Source: an uncultured Bacillota bacterium (GTDB lineage Bacteria; Bacillota_I; Bacilli_A; Izemoplasmatales; UBA1188). Taken from it: DNA of 22,354 bases. The notes beneath the pieces were generated by a model. It was given only the letters and a program-made list of their open reading frames with translations, was not told where the DNA came from and ran no database searches. Shown in pieces: positions 8,660 through 18,068 of the stretch (position 1 is the first letter of the stretch; every line of letters begins with the position of its first letter). The stretch spans positions 1-22,354 of the forward strand of contig CALCVH010000157.1 of NCBI GenBank assembly GCA_937907585.1. Direction: 5' to 3'. Both the position numbers and the translations under genes were made by a program.

Positions 8660-10659
8660 TATTCCGCCTTTATCATCTCATTGAATTCTTCTTCAGTTAT
8701 GAGCTTGATTCCAAGTTCTTGAGCTTTAGTTAGTTTAGAACCAGCGTTTTCACCATATAAAACATAGTCTGTTTTCTTAGAAACACTTGATGAAGTCTTA
8801 CCACCTAAATCTTCAATTATCTTCGATGCTTCATCACGTGAATAATTAAGAAGCGTTCCTGTTAAGACAACAGTCTTACCAGAAAATATAGAAGACTCAT
8901 CTTTCTTAGAACTTGTATAGACCATGTTTAGTCCCTTATTTTTAAGAATTTCAATCTGTTCGAGATTCTTTTCATTTTTAAAATATTCTACTACATTTTT
9001 TGCGATTACTTCACCAATATCAGGTATTAATGAAATATCTTCTTCTTTCGCATTAATCAGTTCATCCATAGAAGGATATTTTTCACATAATATCCTCGCA
9101 ACTTTCTTTCCTACATTCTTAATACCTAATCCAAATATTAGTTTATCAAGATTGTTTGTTTTAGAGTTTTCTATAGAATAGATTAAACCCATAACTTTCT
9201 TCTCTTTAAATCCTTCCTTAGTCAAAAGGATTTGAGCGTAGTTAGATAAACTGAATATATCAGATATCTTAGTCACAAAACCTTCTTGATATAAGAATTC
9301 AGCAATCTTATCACCTAAACCAGTAATATCATACGCATCACGACTAGCGAAATGGATGATTTGATTTACTATTCTAGATGGGCATTCATCATTCGTACAA
9401 TAATAATCAGCTTCACCTAATCTTCTAATTAATCTTGAGTTACATATAGGACAGTTATCAATCATCTTAAATGGAATGATATCATCTGTTCTATCATTCA
9501 TTTCAACCCTCACAACTTCAGGGATGATTTCAGCGGCTTTTCTAACGTAAACACTATCGCCAATTCTAATATCTTTTTCAATAATATAATCTTCATTGTT
9601 TAAAGTCGCTCTTGAAACAGTTGAGCCACTAATTAGTACTGGTGTAAGGTTCGCAACAGGTGTTATAACACCAGTTCTACCAACCTGAAAATCGATAGAT
9701 AATACCTTTGTTTTAACTTCAAGCGGAGCGAACTTATATGCGACAGCCCACTTAGGGTATTTAACTGTTTCACCAATTAAATCATATTTATCAAATTCTT
9801 CATATTTTAATACAACACCATCTATTGGATAATCAAAATCCATTCTTTTATCATCGATACTAGAAATATAATCTAGTAATTCCATACTGTTTTTAATAGA
9901 CGCTGATTCTTTATTTACTTGAAATCCTAGATAGCGAAGATATTCTAGCGCTTGAGTTTGTGTTTTAAGACCATATTTTTCTGGTTCTTCAATATAATAA
10001 ATAAATGTATCTAATCCTCTTTTTCTTACAATTTCAGGATCTAATTGTCTGATTGTTCCAGCGGCGCAATTTCTTTCGTTTTTAAATAGTTCTTCGCCAT
10101 TCTTTTCTCTTTGTTCATTAATCTTTAAGAATCTCTTTTTAGATAGATATATTTCACCTCTAACTTCAATATCTAAATCCTCTTTTAATTTAAGAGGTAC
10201 TGATGATATGGTTCTAACGTTATTGGTGATATCTTCTCCAATTAGTCCATCTCCACGAGTAGACGCTTGAACTAAGATACCTTTTTCATATATTAAAGAT
10301 AAAGCTAGACCATCTATCTTTAGTTCTGCAGAATATAGTTCTTTACCAGTTATTTTTTTAATGCCTTCCAGGTAACTAATAACCTCATCATAAGAAAAGA
10401 TATCCGATAAGGATTTCATTTCTTTTTTATGAGTTACTTTTTGAAATTTATCGAGAACTTCTCCACCTACTCTATTTGTAGGTGAATCAACTGTTTTGAG
10501 TTCTGGGTATAATCCTTCTAGTTCTATGAGTTCACTCATATACATATCATATTCATAGTCAGATATAGTTGGATTATCTAAAGTATAGTACTCATAGTTA
10601 GCTTTATTTATAATTGTTTTTAATTCTTCGATTCTTAATTTTGGATTGTTGTTATTCAT
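8659..10659 (-). CDS. ligA: NAD-dependent DNA ligase
   Basis: LigA seals nicks in replication and repair using NAD+. Numbered from the start used here (666 aa), the adenylated lysine is K114 in AELKIDGLAL. Nucleotidyltransferase motifs ERNCAAGTIRQLD and WAVAYKF are present, an OB-fold follows, and the four-Cys zinc finger is C403, C406, C421, C426. Helix-hairpin-helix repeats (GLGIKNVGKKVA, LIPDIGEVIAKN) precede a BRCT domain at about 590-666. An ATG four codons upstream (10671) overlaps the pcrA stop but has no ribosome binding site. The ATG at 10659 follows GGAGATATTC, so I chose it. Confidence 0.96.
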   Translation of the reverse strand: MNNNNPKLRIEELKTIINKANYEYYTLDNPTISDYEYDMYMSELIELEGLYPELKTVDSPTNRVGGEVLDKFQKVTHKKEMKSLSDIFSYDEVISYLEGIKKITGKELYSAELKIDGLALSLIYEKGILVQASTRGDGLIGEDITNNVRTISSVPLKLKEDLDIEVRGEIYLSKKRFLKINEQREKNGEELFKNERNCAAGTIRQLDPEIVRKRGLDTFIYYIEEPEKYGLKTQTQALEYLRYLGFQVNKESASIKNSMELLDYISSIDDKRMDFDYPIDGVVLKYEEFDKYDLIGETVKYPKWAVAYKFAPLEVKTKVLSIDFQVGRTGVITPVANLTPVLISGSTVSRATLNNEDYIIEKDIRIGDSVYVRKAAEIIPEVVRVEMNDRTDDIIPFKMIDNCPICNSRLIRRLGEADYYCTNDECPSRIVNQIIHFASRDAYDITGLGDKIAEFLYQEGFVTKISDIFSLSNYAQILLTKEGFKEKKVMGLIYSIENSKTNNLDKLIFGLGIKNVGKKVARILCEKYPSMDELINAKEEDISLIPDIGEVIAKNVVEYFKNEKNLEQIEILKNKGLNMVYTSSKKDESSIFSGKTVVLTGTLLNYSRDEASKIIEDLGGKTSSSVSKKTDYVLYGENAGSKLTKAQELGIKLITEEEFNEMIKAE

Positions 10660-10670
10660 GAATATCTCCA

Positions 10671-12788
10671 TTAAATCTTTTTAAGGAATGGGTGATTGAT
10701 TATTACTTTCTTTGGAGCCGCAAACTTATCAAATTTAATGATATAGAATCCTTCAAATTGACCGTTGACCACTCCATCTCCAAACATATCGTGATTTACT
10801 CTTGTGCCAACTTCAAAATCTCCAACCTCAAAGTTCTTTTCTCTTCTTTCCTTCATAGATGGATATGTCTTTATTTGAACATCTTCAGTTTTGTTTATAC
10901 CTAATTCTTTTAAGAATATAGATGGAGATTCTGCCTGCATACCACCATATTTATATCTAGTTTTAGCGTGTGAAATATAAAGATGTTCCATCGCTCTAGT
11001 TATACAAACATAAAATAGTCTTCTTTCTTCTTCTAAATCATCTTTATCAAGACCATGGGTTCCAGGAATAATATCATTTTCAAGACCGCATGCGAACACA
11101 TTCTTATATTCTAGTCCTTTAGCGCTATGCATAGTAATTAATGATACGTGGTTAGAATCATTAGTTTCTACATCGAGTTCAGTAAGAAGTGTAACATTCT
11201 GTAAGAAATCTGATAATGTATCTTCTAAAGAACCAATTGTTTCAACTTCAGCGATAGCGTTCAACAATTCTTGAATGTTTTCTTCTCTTGTCGCTCTTTC
11301 ATCTTCATCGACTATTTCTTCAATAAACTTTTTATATCCACTTCTTTCATATACTGCATTAAAGAATTCCTTTAATTCCATATTTCCAAAATTATCTCTA
11401 AGTGAGAAGATGGTAGCCATGAATTCTTCTAATACAGTCTTGATAGATAAATAGATAGGCGCAGCCTTAATAGATAATAATAAATCTTTATTGTTTAAAT
11501 CTAGTTCCGCTTCTATCTTTTTTAAAGTGGTTTCGCCTATTCCTCTACGAGGAGTATTTATTATTCTTTTAAATGAATAGAAATCATTTGGATCTAGAAC
11601 TAAACGAAGATAGCTAATCATATCCTTAACTTCTTTTCTCTTATAGAAAGAAAGACCACTATAAACATGGTAAGGGATATGATTCGCAATCAAATCATTT
11701 TCAAAGTTTCTAGATAGGTAGTTATTTCTATAAAGGATTGCGAAATCCTTATAATCGTATTTACCGCTAGATACACCCTGTTTAATAGTTGTGACAATGA
11801 ACCTAGATTCAGCTTTATCACTATCAAAATCTTTTAGTTCTACACCATTAGTCCTAGGTTTATCACTCCATAGATTCTTTTCAATTCTACTAGTATTATT
11901 CTTAATTAAATTGTTGGCTATTTCTAGTATTTCAGGAGCGCTTCTATAGTTTTGATCAAGCACATATTCTTTATATCCTTTAAAGTCCTTCATGAACTTC
12001 TTGATATTTTTTATATTTGCGCCACGGAAAGAGTAGATTGATTGGTCTTCATCCCCAACAATAAACACGTTATGGTATCTAGACCCTAACATGCTTATAA
12101 GTTCATATTGAATATTTGATGTGTCTTGGAACTCATCAACTAAAATGTATCTATATCTATCTTGATATCTATCTAATATTTCTGGATGTTTAGAGAATAG
12201 TTCTATAGTAACACATAATAAATCATCAAAATCTAAAAGATTATTTTTGATTAAAGATGCATTATATACTTCCATAGCTTCCCTAATCTTTTCACCCATG
12301 TAATCGCCAAAAGCTTCAGGTGTTTTAACTTTAGATTTAACTAAAGAAATACATGAAGCCATATCTTTAGGTTTCACGAGTTTAATATCATAATTTAGTG
12401 ATACCATCGCTTCTTTAACTAAAGCTTCAGACTCATCATCATCAATAATCTGGAAAGATTTCTTTCTTTCTTTTAAAGCTTCAATTTCATTACGCAAAAT
12501 AAATGCGCAGAAAGAATGGAATGTTTTACATGTGACTTTTTTAGCGCTCTCCCCACAAGCAACAACTAGTCTATCATTCATTTCTTTCGCAGCTTTATTT
12601 GTGAAAGTGATTGCGAGAATTGTGTATGGATCAATATTACAATCGCTAATCATATAAGCGATTCTAGAAGTTAATACTCTAGTTTTTCCACTGCCAGCTC
12701 CCGCAACAATTAAAGACGGACCTTCAGTATCCGTACACGCATCCAATTGTTTGTTGTTTAAAATTTTTAAATATTCTCTAGATTTCAT
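10671..12788 (-). CDS. pcrA: UvrD/PcrA-type superfamily 1 DNA helicase
   Basis: A 3'-5' SF1A helicase acting in repair and rolling-circle replication. All motifs are visible: Q motif LNNKQLDA, Walker A AGAGSGKT (29-36), Ia TFTNKAAKEM, Ib KTFHSF, II DEFQDTS (218-224), III VGDEDQSIYSFRGA, IV LDQNYRS, V TMHSAKGLE and VI FYVCITRA. The C-terminus (about 650-705) carries the Tudor-like VGTRVNHDMFGDG region known in PcrA to contact RNA polymerase. It is adjacent to ligA, as in most Firmicutes. No Shine-Dalgarno sequence precedes the ATG, and an extended -10 lies so close that the mRNA may be nearly leaderless. Confidence 0.97.
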   Translation of the reverse strand: MKSREYLKILNNKQLDACTDTEGPSLIVAGAGSGKTRVLTSRIAYMISDCNIDPYTILAITFTNKAAKEMNDRLVVACGESAKKVTCKTFHSFCAFILRNEIEALKERKKSFQIIDDDESEALVKEAMVSLNYDIKLVKPKDMASCISLVKSKVKTPEAFGDYMGEKIREAMEVYNASLIKNNLLDFDDLLCVTIELFSKHPEILDRYQDRYRYILVDEFQDTSNIQYELISMLGSRYHNVFIVGDEDQSIYSFRGANIKNIKKFMKDFKGYKEYVLDQNYRSAPEILEIANNLIKNNTSRIEKNLWSDKPRTNGVELKDFDSDKAESRFIVTTIKQGVSSGKYDYKDFAILYRNNYLSRNFENDLIANHIPYHVYSGLSFYKRKEVKDMISYLRLVLDPNDFYSFKRIINTPRRGIGETTLKKIEAELDLNNKDLLLSIKAAPIYLSIKTVLEEFMATIFSLRDNFGNMELKEFFNAVYERSGYKKFIEEIVDEDERATREENIQELLNAIAEVETIGSLEDTLSDFLQNVTLLTELDVETNDSNHVSLITMHSAKGLEYKNVFACGLENDIIPGTHGLDKDDLEEERRLFYVCITRAMEHLYISHAKTRYKYGGMQAESPSIFLKELGINKTEDVQIKTYPSMKERREKNFEVGDFEVGTRVNHDMFGDGVVNGQFEGFYIIKFDKFAAPKKVIINHPFLKKI

Positions 12789-12796
12789 ACATTCTT

Positions 12797-12805
12797 ATTT
12801 TACCA
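12797..12805 (-). promoter_or_regulatory. Extended -10 promoter of the pcrA-ligA-uvrA-lgt-whiA operon
   Basis: TGG-TAAAAT on the minus strand (12805-12797) is an extended -10 element. The -35 at 17 bases (TTTAAG) is poor. The predicted start of transcription is between 12790 and 12788, at or just before the pcrA ATG. Only about 35 bases separate that ATG from the end of the glnS terminator, so there is little room for another promoter. Confidence 0.45.
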
Positions 12806-12822
12806 TATTTAGTCATTTTCTT

Positions 12823-12856
12823 AAAAAGAAAAAGACTACATTTTATCATGCAGTCT
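12823..12856 (-). terminator. Intrinsic terminator after glnS
   Basis: On the minus strand AGACTGCAT (12856-12848) pairs with ATGTAGTCT (12841-12833), with one G-U pair and a six-base loop. The tract TTTTCTTTTT follows. It begins eight bases past the glnS stop and closes the tsaE-to-glnS operon. Confidence 0.85.
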
Positions 12857-12863
12857 AATACGT

Positions 12864-14495
12864 TTATTTAAATGATTGTTTTAATGAAACAGTTCTATTG
12901 ATAATGATGTTGTCTTGAGTTGAATCATAATCGTTAGAATAGTAGCCATTTCTCATTAGTTGGCTCTTTAATTCAGGAGTTCCATCGTACGCATTTTCAA
13001 CAAATCCAACTACTTCAGTCATTGAGTTTTTATTGAATCTTTCACTTAGTGGAGCGTCTTCACTAACTGATGGATCAATTAAAGAATCAAATAATCTAAA
13101 TGTCGCTTTTTTACATGTTGATGCGTCAACATATTGGATTGTTCCTTGAGGCTTACGTTCATTGAATCCTGAACCAGATAGTGTATTCTTATCATATGTC
13201 GCAAGAACTTCTATTACTTCGCCATTTTCATCTTTAATAACTTCATTAGCTTTAATGAAATATGAACCCATAAGTCTTACTTCAGCACCTAATGATAATC
13301 TCTTATATTTGTTATTTGGTTTTACTTCTATGAAATCTTCTTTTTCAATATATAAGTGTCTAGAGAATGTAATCTTTCTTGAACCTAATTCTTCATTTTC
13401 TAAGTTGTTTACGAAGTCAAGTTCTTCAACTTCACCTTCAGGATAATTTGTGATAGTGACTTTAAGTGGATTTAAAACTGCCATACGTCTTACAGTTTTT
13501 AGTTTTAAATCATCCATTAAATAGTGATCAAGTGAACTGAATGGAATTTCAGAATTGATTCTTGATAAACCGGTAGATAGAATGAATTCTTTAATTGATT
13601 CAGGTGTGAATCCTTTACGTTTTAGTCCAACCAATGTAGGCATTCTTGGATCATCATAATCAGTAACCAATTTTAAATCTACCAATTCTTTTAGATATCT
13701 CTTAGATAGGATAGTGCCTTCAATATTAAGTCTACCAAATTCAATCTGTCTAGGAATTGATTCAGGGTGTGTATTATCAATTACCCAGTCATAAAGTGGT
13801 CTATGTTCAACGTATTCTAAAGAACATAAAGAGTGCGTAACATGTTCAATCGCATCTTGAAGTGGATGAGCGTAGTCATATAGTGGATAGATATTCCATT
13901 TGTCACCAGTATGAGCGTGAGGTTTTTTAATTATTCTATAGATCGCTGGGTCACGCATATTCATATTTGATGATGACATATCAATCTTAACTCTTAAAGT
14001 TTTTGAACCTTCTTCATAAAGTCCATTTTTCATTTCTTCAAATAACTTTAAGTTTTCGCTAACGCTTCTATTTCTATATGGAGATTCCTTACCTGGTGTA
14101 TCTAAAGTTCCTCTATATTCTTTTATTTCATCTTTTGTTAAATCATCTACATATGCAATACCTTGTTTGATTAATTCAACCGCATATTCATAATCTTTAT
14201 CAAAATAATCAGAACCAAAAGTGATTTTAGATGGAGTATATCCTAACCATTTAATATCGTTAATTATCGCATCTATAAATCTCTTTTCTTCTTTCGCAGG
14301 ATTTGTATCATCAAAACGAAGAATTGTTTCACCATTAAAACATTTCGCAAGTTCAAAATTAGTCACTATCGCTCTTGCGTGACCAATATGTAAGAATGCG
14401 TTAGGTTCAGGAGGAAAACGAGTGATTATTTTATCATGCTTACCACTTTTTAAATCCTCTTCCATTATTGTCTTTATAAAATTAGAAATTTCCAT
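12864..14495 (-). CDS. glnS: Glutaminyl-tRNA synthetase
   Basis: Class I aminoacyl-tRNA synthetase that charges tRNA-Gln with glutamine. The N-terminal catalytic motif RFPPEPNAFLHIGHA contains HIGH (36-39), and the second signature is LSKR at 263-266. The segments YDYAHPLQDAIE and THSLCSLEY are typical of GlnRS rather than GluRS. The C-terminal half is the double beta-barrel anticodon-binding region, ending near 540. The 543-aa length is normal. AAGGAG lies seven bases before the ATG, and the gene begins two bases after the preceding stop. Most classical Bacilli make Gln-tRNA by the GatCAB route instead, so its presence is informative about lineage. Confidence 0.95.
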   Translation of the reverse strand: MEISNFIKTIMEEDLKSGKHDKIITRFPPEPNAFLHIGHARAIVTNFELAKCFNGETILRFDDTNPAKEEKRFIDAIINDIKWLGYTPSKITFGSDYFDKDYEYAVELIKQGIAYVDDLTKDEIKEYRGTLDTPGKESPYRNRSVSENLKLFEEMKNGLYEEGSKTLRVKIDMSSSNMNMRDPAIYRIIKKPHAHTGDKWNIYPLYDYAHPLQDAIEHVTHSLCSLEYVEHRPLYDWVIDNTHPESIPRQIEFGRLNIEGTILSKRYLKELVDLKLVTDYDDPRMPTLVGLKRKGFTPESIKEFILSTGLSRINSEIPFSSLDHYLMDDLKLKTVRRMAVLNPLKVTITNYPEGEVEELDFVNNLENEELGSRKITFSRHLYIEKEDFIEVKPNNKYKRLSLGAEVRLMGSYFIKANEVIKDENGEVIEVLATYDKNTLSGSGFNERKPQGTIQYVDASTCKKATFRLFDSLIDPSVSEDAPLSERFNKNSMTEVVGFVENAYDGTPELKSQLMRNGYYSNDYDSTQDNIIINRTVSLKQSFK

Positions 14496-14497
14496 AA

Positions 14498-16066
14498 TTA
14501 GCTCCTTAAGCTCAGTATATTTTCTATATAATTATACACGATAGTATCGGTTTTGAAAAAATCTTTTAATAAATAAAAGAATTTTTCTTTTGATAATTGG
14601 TTCATATTTGAGAAGGATTCAATGATAGAACCAGTTGAACTATTATCATATTCTAGTGACTCATTTTCTATATATTCTTTAAACTCACTAGATAACATTG
14701 CTTCTTTAATTTTATCTTTATTTTCATTATTCTTTAAAATAAAATCAAATCCATTTTGTGTTTTATTATATGATTCATAATCAAAATCAATACTCATAAC
14801 GCTAGATAAATCAAGTTCATGAGTGATATAGTCACTATTAAATCCAATAGATGATAATGTTCTAATAAATGTTTCCATCTCAGCTTGTGATTTTAGTGTT
14901 AGATATCCCATCGGTAGTTCATTATCATCTCTACCAATTTCAATTCTTTTAAGTATGTATTTACCATCATCATATTCATAAATATAATCAACCTTAGAAT
15001 ACATATCAAAGAATCTAAAATATAAAACTATATGTGCGTCATCACCTATTATACTGAATTTTGATGAAATCATCGATACGTAATCACTCATAAAACTATA
15101 TTCATATGATATTAAATTATAGAAATAAAGAGATTCTATATCGCTATTTTTAACACTATAAATATCATCAGATAATAAAAACTTCATTTTTTCTATATAG
15201 TTTTTATTTTCTAAAGATGCGCCACTTAGATATTGAATTCTTCTCGCTTCAAGGTCATTAGTCATAGTGTTATAATCGATTATCGCTTTAGAATAATCTA
15301 AAGTGATGACTAGATTATTATCACATTCAATAGATATCATATTATTTGGGAATAAGAATGATATATATGAAGCTGAAACATCCATTAAAAAATAATTATC
15401 ATCAAAGGCTCTACTACCAATGTAACCTAGTTCTACCGCTCTTGATAAATCTATTTTCCTAATTGTATAAGATAATGAATCACCATGATATGATCCAAAT
15501 GGTAATAATTTAATTAAATCATTAAATATTCCACCGATTGAATTTCTTCTATTTTCTGATAAAACATTTCTAATTATTGATCTAGGCACAATAATTTGAC
15601 CAACTAATAACTTTCTAAGTTCTAATCTTAGTTCATCATCTGTTTCACTAAAAGAAAAATGTATTTTAAGTCTAGTATCATATGAAAAGAATCTATCATA
15701 TCTTAGATGAAATGAAAATATAATCTCACCATCTTTAAAATCAACATTTAATCCTTTAACTTTCCAAACATCATTATCATATAAATATTCATCTGAATTA
15801 TTGTTATCTCTAATTATTGATACAAATAGTTTATTAAAATAGTCGGAATTTAATTCTATATTTGCGACATTGATACCTGATTTAGAATCTATTGAATCTG
15901 ATACTATTTTATCAAACGCAACAGATGCGTCATCATATGTTGCGTACTGACAATAATCATTATCAGTTGAAAAATCATAAGTTAATAAAAATCCAAAAAA
16001 AAGCATTAAAACAATACCTAAGGTTATATAGGATACTATTTTCAACGCTTTTAATTTTTTAATCAC
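14498..16066 (-). CDS. Membrane-anchored protein of unknown function (522 aa)
   Basis: I do not recognise this gene with certainty. A basic N-terminus (MIKKLKALK) is followed by one hydrophobic segment at about 10-29, and the remaining roughly 490 residues should lie outside the membrane. Residues about 60-190 alternate strands and end in VGQIIVPRSIIRNVL. This resembles the layout of YpmS/DUF2140-type lipid-binding-like proteins, where a short motif with an N-terminal Asn is followed by an LxLP-type strand; that is a weak inference. A similar strand-rich block seems to recur at about 300-450. The start is a GTG that shares one base with the tsaD stop (TAGTG), with GAGG 11 bases upstream, so translation is probably coupled. 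It lies between tsaD and glnS. Confidence 0.85.
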   Translation of the reverse strand: MIKKLKALKIVSYITLGIVLMLFFGFLLTYDFSTDNDYCQYATYDDASVAFDKIVSDSIDSKSGINVANIELNSDYFNKLFVSIIRDNNNSDEYLYDNDVWKVKGLNVDFKDGEIIFSFHLRYDRFFSYDTRLKIHFSFSETDDELRLELRKLLVGQIIVPRSIIRNVLSENRRNSIGGIFNDLIKLLPFGSYHGDSLSYTIRKIDLSRAVELGYIGSRAFDDNYFLMDVSASYISFLFPNNMISIECDNNLVITLDYSKAIIDYNTMTNDLEARRIQYLSGASLENKNYIEKMKFLLSDDIYSVKNSDIESLYFYNLISYEYSFMSDYVSMISSKFSIIGDDAHIVLYFRFFDMYSKVDYIYEYDDGKYILKRIEIGRDDNELPMGYLTLKSQAEMETFIRTLSSIGFNSDYITHELDLSSVMSIDFDYESYNKTQNGFDFILKNNENKDKIKEAMLSSEFKEYIENESLEYDNSSTGSIIESFSNMNQLSKEKFFYLLKDFFKTDTIVYNYIENILSLRS

Positions 16067-17055
16067 TAAAGATCTAACCTCGATTTAGGAGAAAGTGTAA
16101 TATCATCTATTTCTCCATTTTTTATTTTATAATATGCGCTTATACCTATCATAGCGGCGTTATCACCACAATATTTCATTTGTGGGAATGTCACTATAAC
16201 ATTATTTAAGCTATTATTAAACTTAGAACGTATTATTGAATTTGCGGCTGAACCACCTACAACTAACACTTCTTTAACATTATATTCTTTTATAGCTTTT
16301 TTAGCTTTTTCTACTAAACAATCAGATATAGCTTCTTCAAAACTTCTTGCGATATCTTCTTTTTTGTATTCTTCATTCTTTTCTTTTAATTCATTAAAAA
16401 GATTTAATGTAGCGCTTTTTAATCCAGAAAAAGAGAAAGAATAATCATTTGAATGAATCATTGGTCTAGGAAGATTATATATATCTTTTCCGTCTTTACC
16501 AATTTTATCAAGTAAAGGTCCACCAGGATATGGGATATCTAATATTCTTGCGACCTTATCAAACGCTTCACCAACCGCGTCATCTAAGGTAGAACCAATT
16601 CTTTTAAATGAATAATCTTTATCCATTATAACGAATTCAGTATGTCCACCTGATATCACTACCGCTAGAAGTGGAAATACTACATCATGTTCTATCATTG
16701 ATGCGTAGATATGACCAGATAAATGGTTTACTCCTACTAAAGGTTTATCATAATTTAACGCAACTGTTTTAGCGGCGTTAATTCCAGTTAATAGTGAACC
16801 AATTAAACCAGGGCCTTCAGTTACCGCTACATAATCGATATCATCCATAGTTAAATTCGCATTTTTAAGCGCACTTAAATATGCATAAGTGATTCCTTTT
16901 ACGTGTTCACGGCTTGAGATTTCTGGCACAACTCCACCATAATCTTTAAATATATCTATCTGTGATAATACTTCATTTGATAAAACATGTTTCCCATCTT
17001 TCGTTACCGCAACACTTGTTTCATCACATGAAGATTCAAAACTTAATATATACAT
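16066..17055 (-). CDS. tsaD: tRNA t6A37 threonylcarbamoyltransferase subunit TsaD
   Basis: TsaD transfers the threonylcarbamoyl group from TC-AMP to A37 of tRNAs reading ANN codons, together with TsaB and TsaE. The ASKHA-fold protein has 329 aa, near the usual size. Metal ligands are visible: H111 and H115 in NHLSGH and D298 in MKYCGDNAAMIG. The N-terminal SFESSCDETS and the ISGGHTE and VVGGSAAN nucleotide-binding segments are intact. It follows rimI by three bases; its ribosome binding site is weak (AGG about ten bases upstream), consistent with coupling inside the operon. Confidence 0.97.
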   Translation of the reverse strand: MYILSFESSCDETSVAVTKDGKHVLSNEVLSQIDIFKDYGGVVPEISSREHVKGITYAYLSALKNANLTMDDIDYVAVTEGPGLIGSLLTGINAAKTVALNYDKPLVGVNHLSGHIYASMIEHDVVFPLLAVVISGGHTEFVIMDKDYSFKRIGSTLDDAVGEAFDKVARILDIPYPGGPLLDKIGKDGKDIYNLPRPMIHSNDYSFSFSGLKSATLNLFNELKEKNEEYKKEDIARSFEEAISDCLVEKAKKAIKEYNVKEVLVVGGSAANSIIRSKFNNSLNNVIVTFPQMKYCGDNAAMIGISAYYKIKNGEIDDITLSPKSRLDL

Positions 17056-17058
17056 AAT

Positions 17059-17478
17059 TTAACCTATGTTAGCTTTCATTAGTATCGCATCAATATTATC
17101 TTTATAATAATTCTTTCTTATTCCTATCTCTATAAAACCACAACTCTTATATAGATTTATTGCGATATAATTATTTGATTTTACTTCTAAATACAATTCA
17201 TTAACATTAATTTTTTTTAATTTTTTAAATAAGATATTTAATATTACTTTAGAATATCCAAATCCTCTATATTCTTTATTAATATAGAAATTTAGTATTT
17301 CCGCTTGATTTGTATCAATTAATTGAATATTGATTGAACCTACTATTTCATTATCATCAATTAATAGATACGTATATGCGTTATTAAATGATACAAATTC
17401 AGAATCAAAATATTCTAGTTCATATTTTTTAGCTTTATCATATAGCGGATTATCGCTATTTAATTTGATAAATCTCAT
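17059..17478 (-). CDS. rimI: GNAT N-acetyltransferase, RimI-like
   Basis: A 139-aa single GNAT domain. Motif A is EYRGFGYSKVILNILFKK, with the acetyl-CoA pyrophosphate loop RGFGYS, preceded by the strand ILNFYINKEY. The strand NELYLEVKSNN and the helix NYIAINLYKSCGF are typical of RimI. RimI acetylates the N-terminus of ribosomal protein S18 in E. coli, and the gene commonly sits between tsaB and tsaD, as here. The substrate in this organism is inferred from context only. The start overlaps the tsaB stop by four bases (ATGA), with AAAGGA just upstream. Confidence 0.88.
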   Translation of the reverse strand: MRFIKLNSDNPLYDKAKKYELEYFDSEFVSFNNAYTYLLIDDNEIVGSINIQLIDTNQAEILNFYINKEYRGFGYSKVILNILFKKLKKINVNELYLEVKSNNYIAINLYKSCGFIEIGIRKNYYKDNIDAILMKANIG

Positions 17479-18068
17479 TGTAATCCTTTCTTGATTCTTT
17501 CAGCTTCAACTAGTTGAAGATAGTTAGGGCTTAAAGAATTTGGATCATCAACTAAAATAACTTCTTTACTTGATAATAGTTTTAGTATTTGAGGTTTACC
17601 TTCTTTAACTATTAATTCTTTATTTAAACCATTAAAGAACTCGTCTATCTTTTCTAAAGAATCTTCTTTTAATCTTGTAAGAATTCCATCTTGATATATA
17701 AAATGAGCTGTATAACAGTTTCCTCTTCTACAATCAATAAATGGATATGATTCAGTATCAACTGATGTAGATAATAAAGCTAAAGATGAAAACTTATATA
17801 GCTTTATATTGTTCATTACCGCAATCATCTTTCCTATTACAGTTGCGATTCTTACACCAGTATATGAGCCAGGACCAATTCCTACATATACTTCTTCTAT
17901 ATCTTTTAATTTAATAGAGTTATTTTTAAGTGTTTCTTCTAACTCTGGTAAAACTCTTTCTGAATGGTTATTCTTTCCTAAACTATATGATTCATAAAGA
18001 ATATCATTATCTTTAAGTAAAGCCATATAAGAATAATCCATCGCAGTATCCATAACTAATCTATACAT
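17475..18068 (-). CDS. tsaB: t6A biosynthesis protein TsaB
   Basis: TsaB is an inactive paralogue of TsaD that dimerises with it to form the t6A transferase core. The 197-aa protein starts MYRLVMDTAMDYSYMAL and carries GIGPGSYTGVRIA at about 63-75, the family hallmark. The 197-aa length is slightly shorter than the usual 210-230 aa. The ATG lies inside the end of tsaE (13-base overlap) with AGGGAG upstream. The product works in the cytoplasm with the neighbouring tsaE and tsaD products. The TsaC/YwlC step is not encoded in this window. Confidence 0.94.
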   Translation of the reverse strand: MYRLVMDTAMDYSYMALLKDNDILYESYSLGKNNHSERVLPELEETLKNNSIKLKDIEEVYVGIGPGSYTGVRIATVIGKMIAVMNNIKLYKFSSLALLSTSVDTESYPFIDCRRGNCYTAHFIYQDGILTRLKEDSLEKIDEFFNGLNKELIVKEGKPQILKLLSSKEVILVDDPNSLSPNYLQLVEAERIKKGLQ

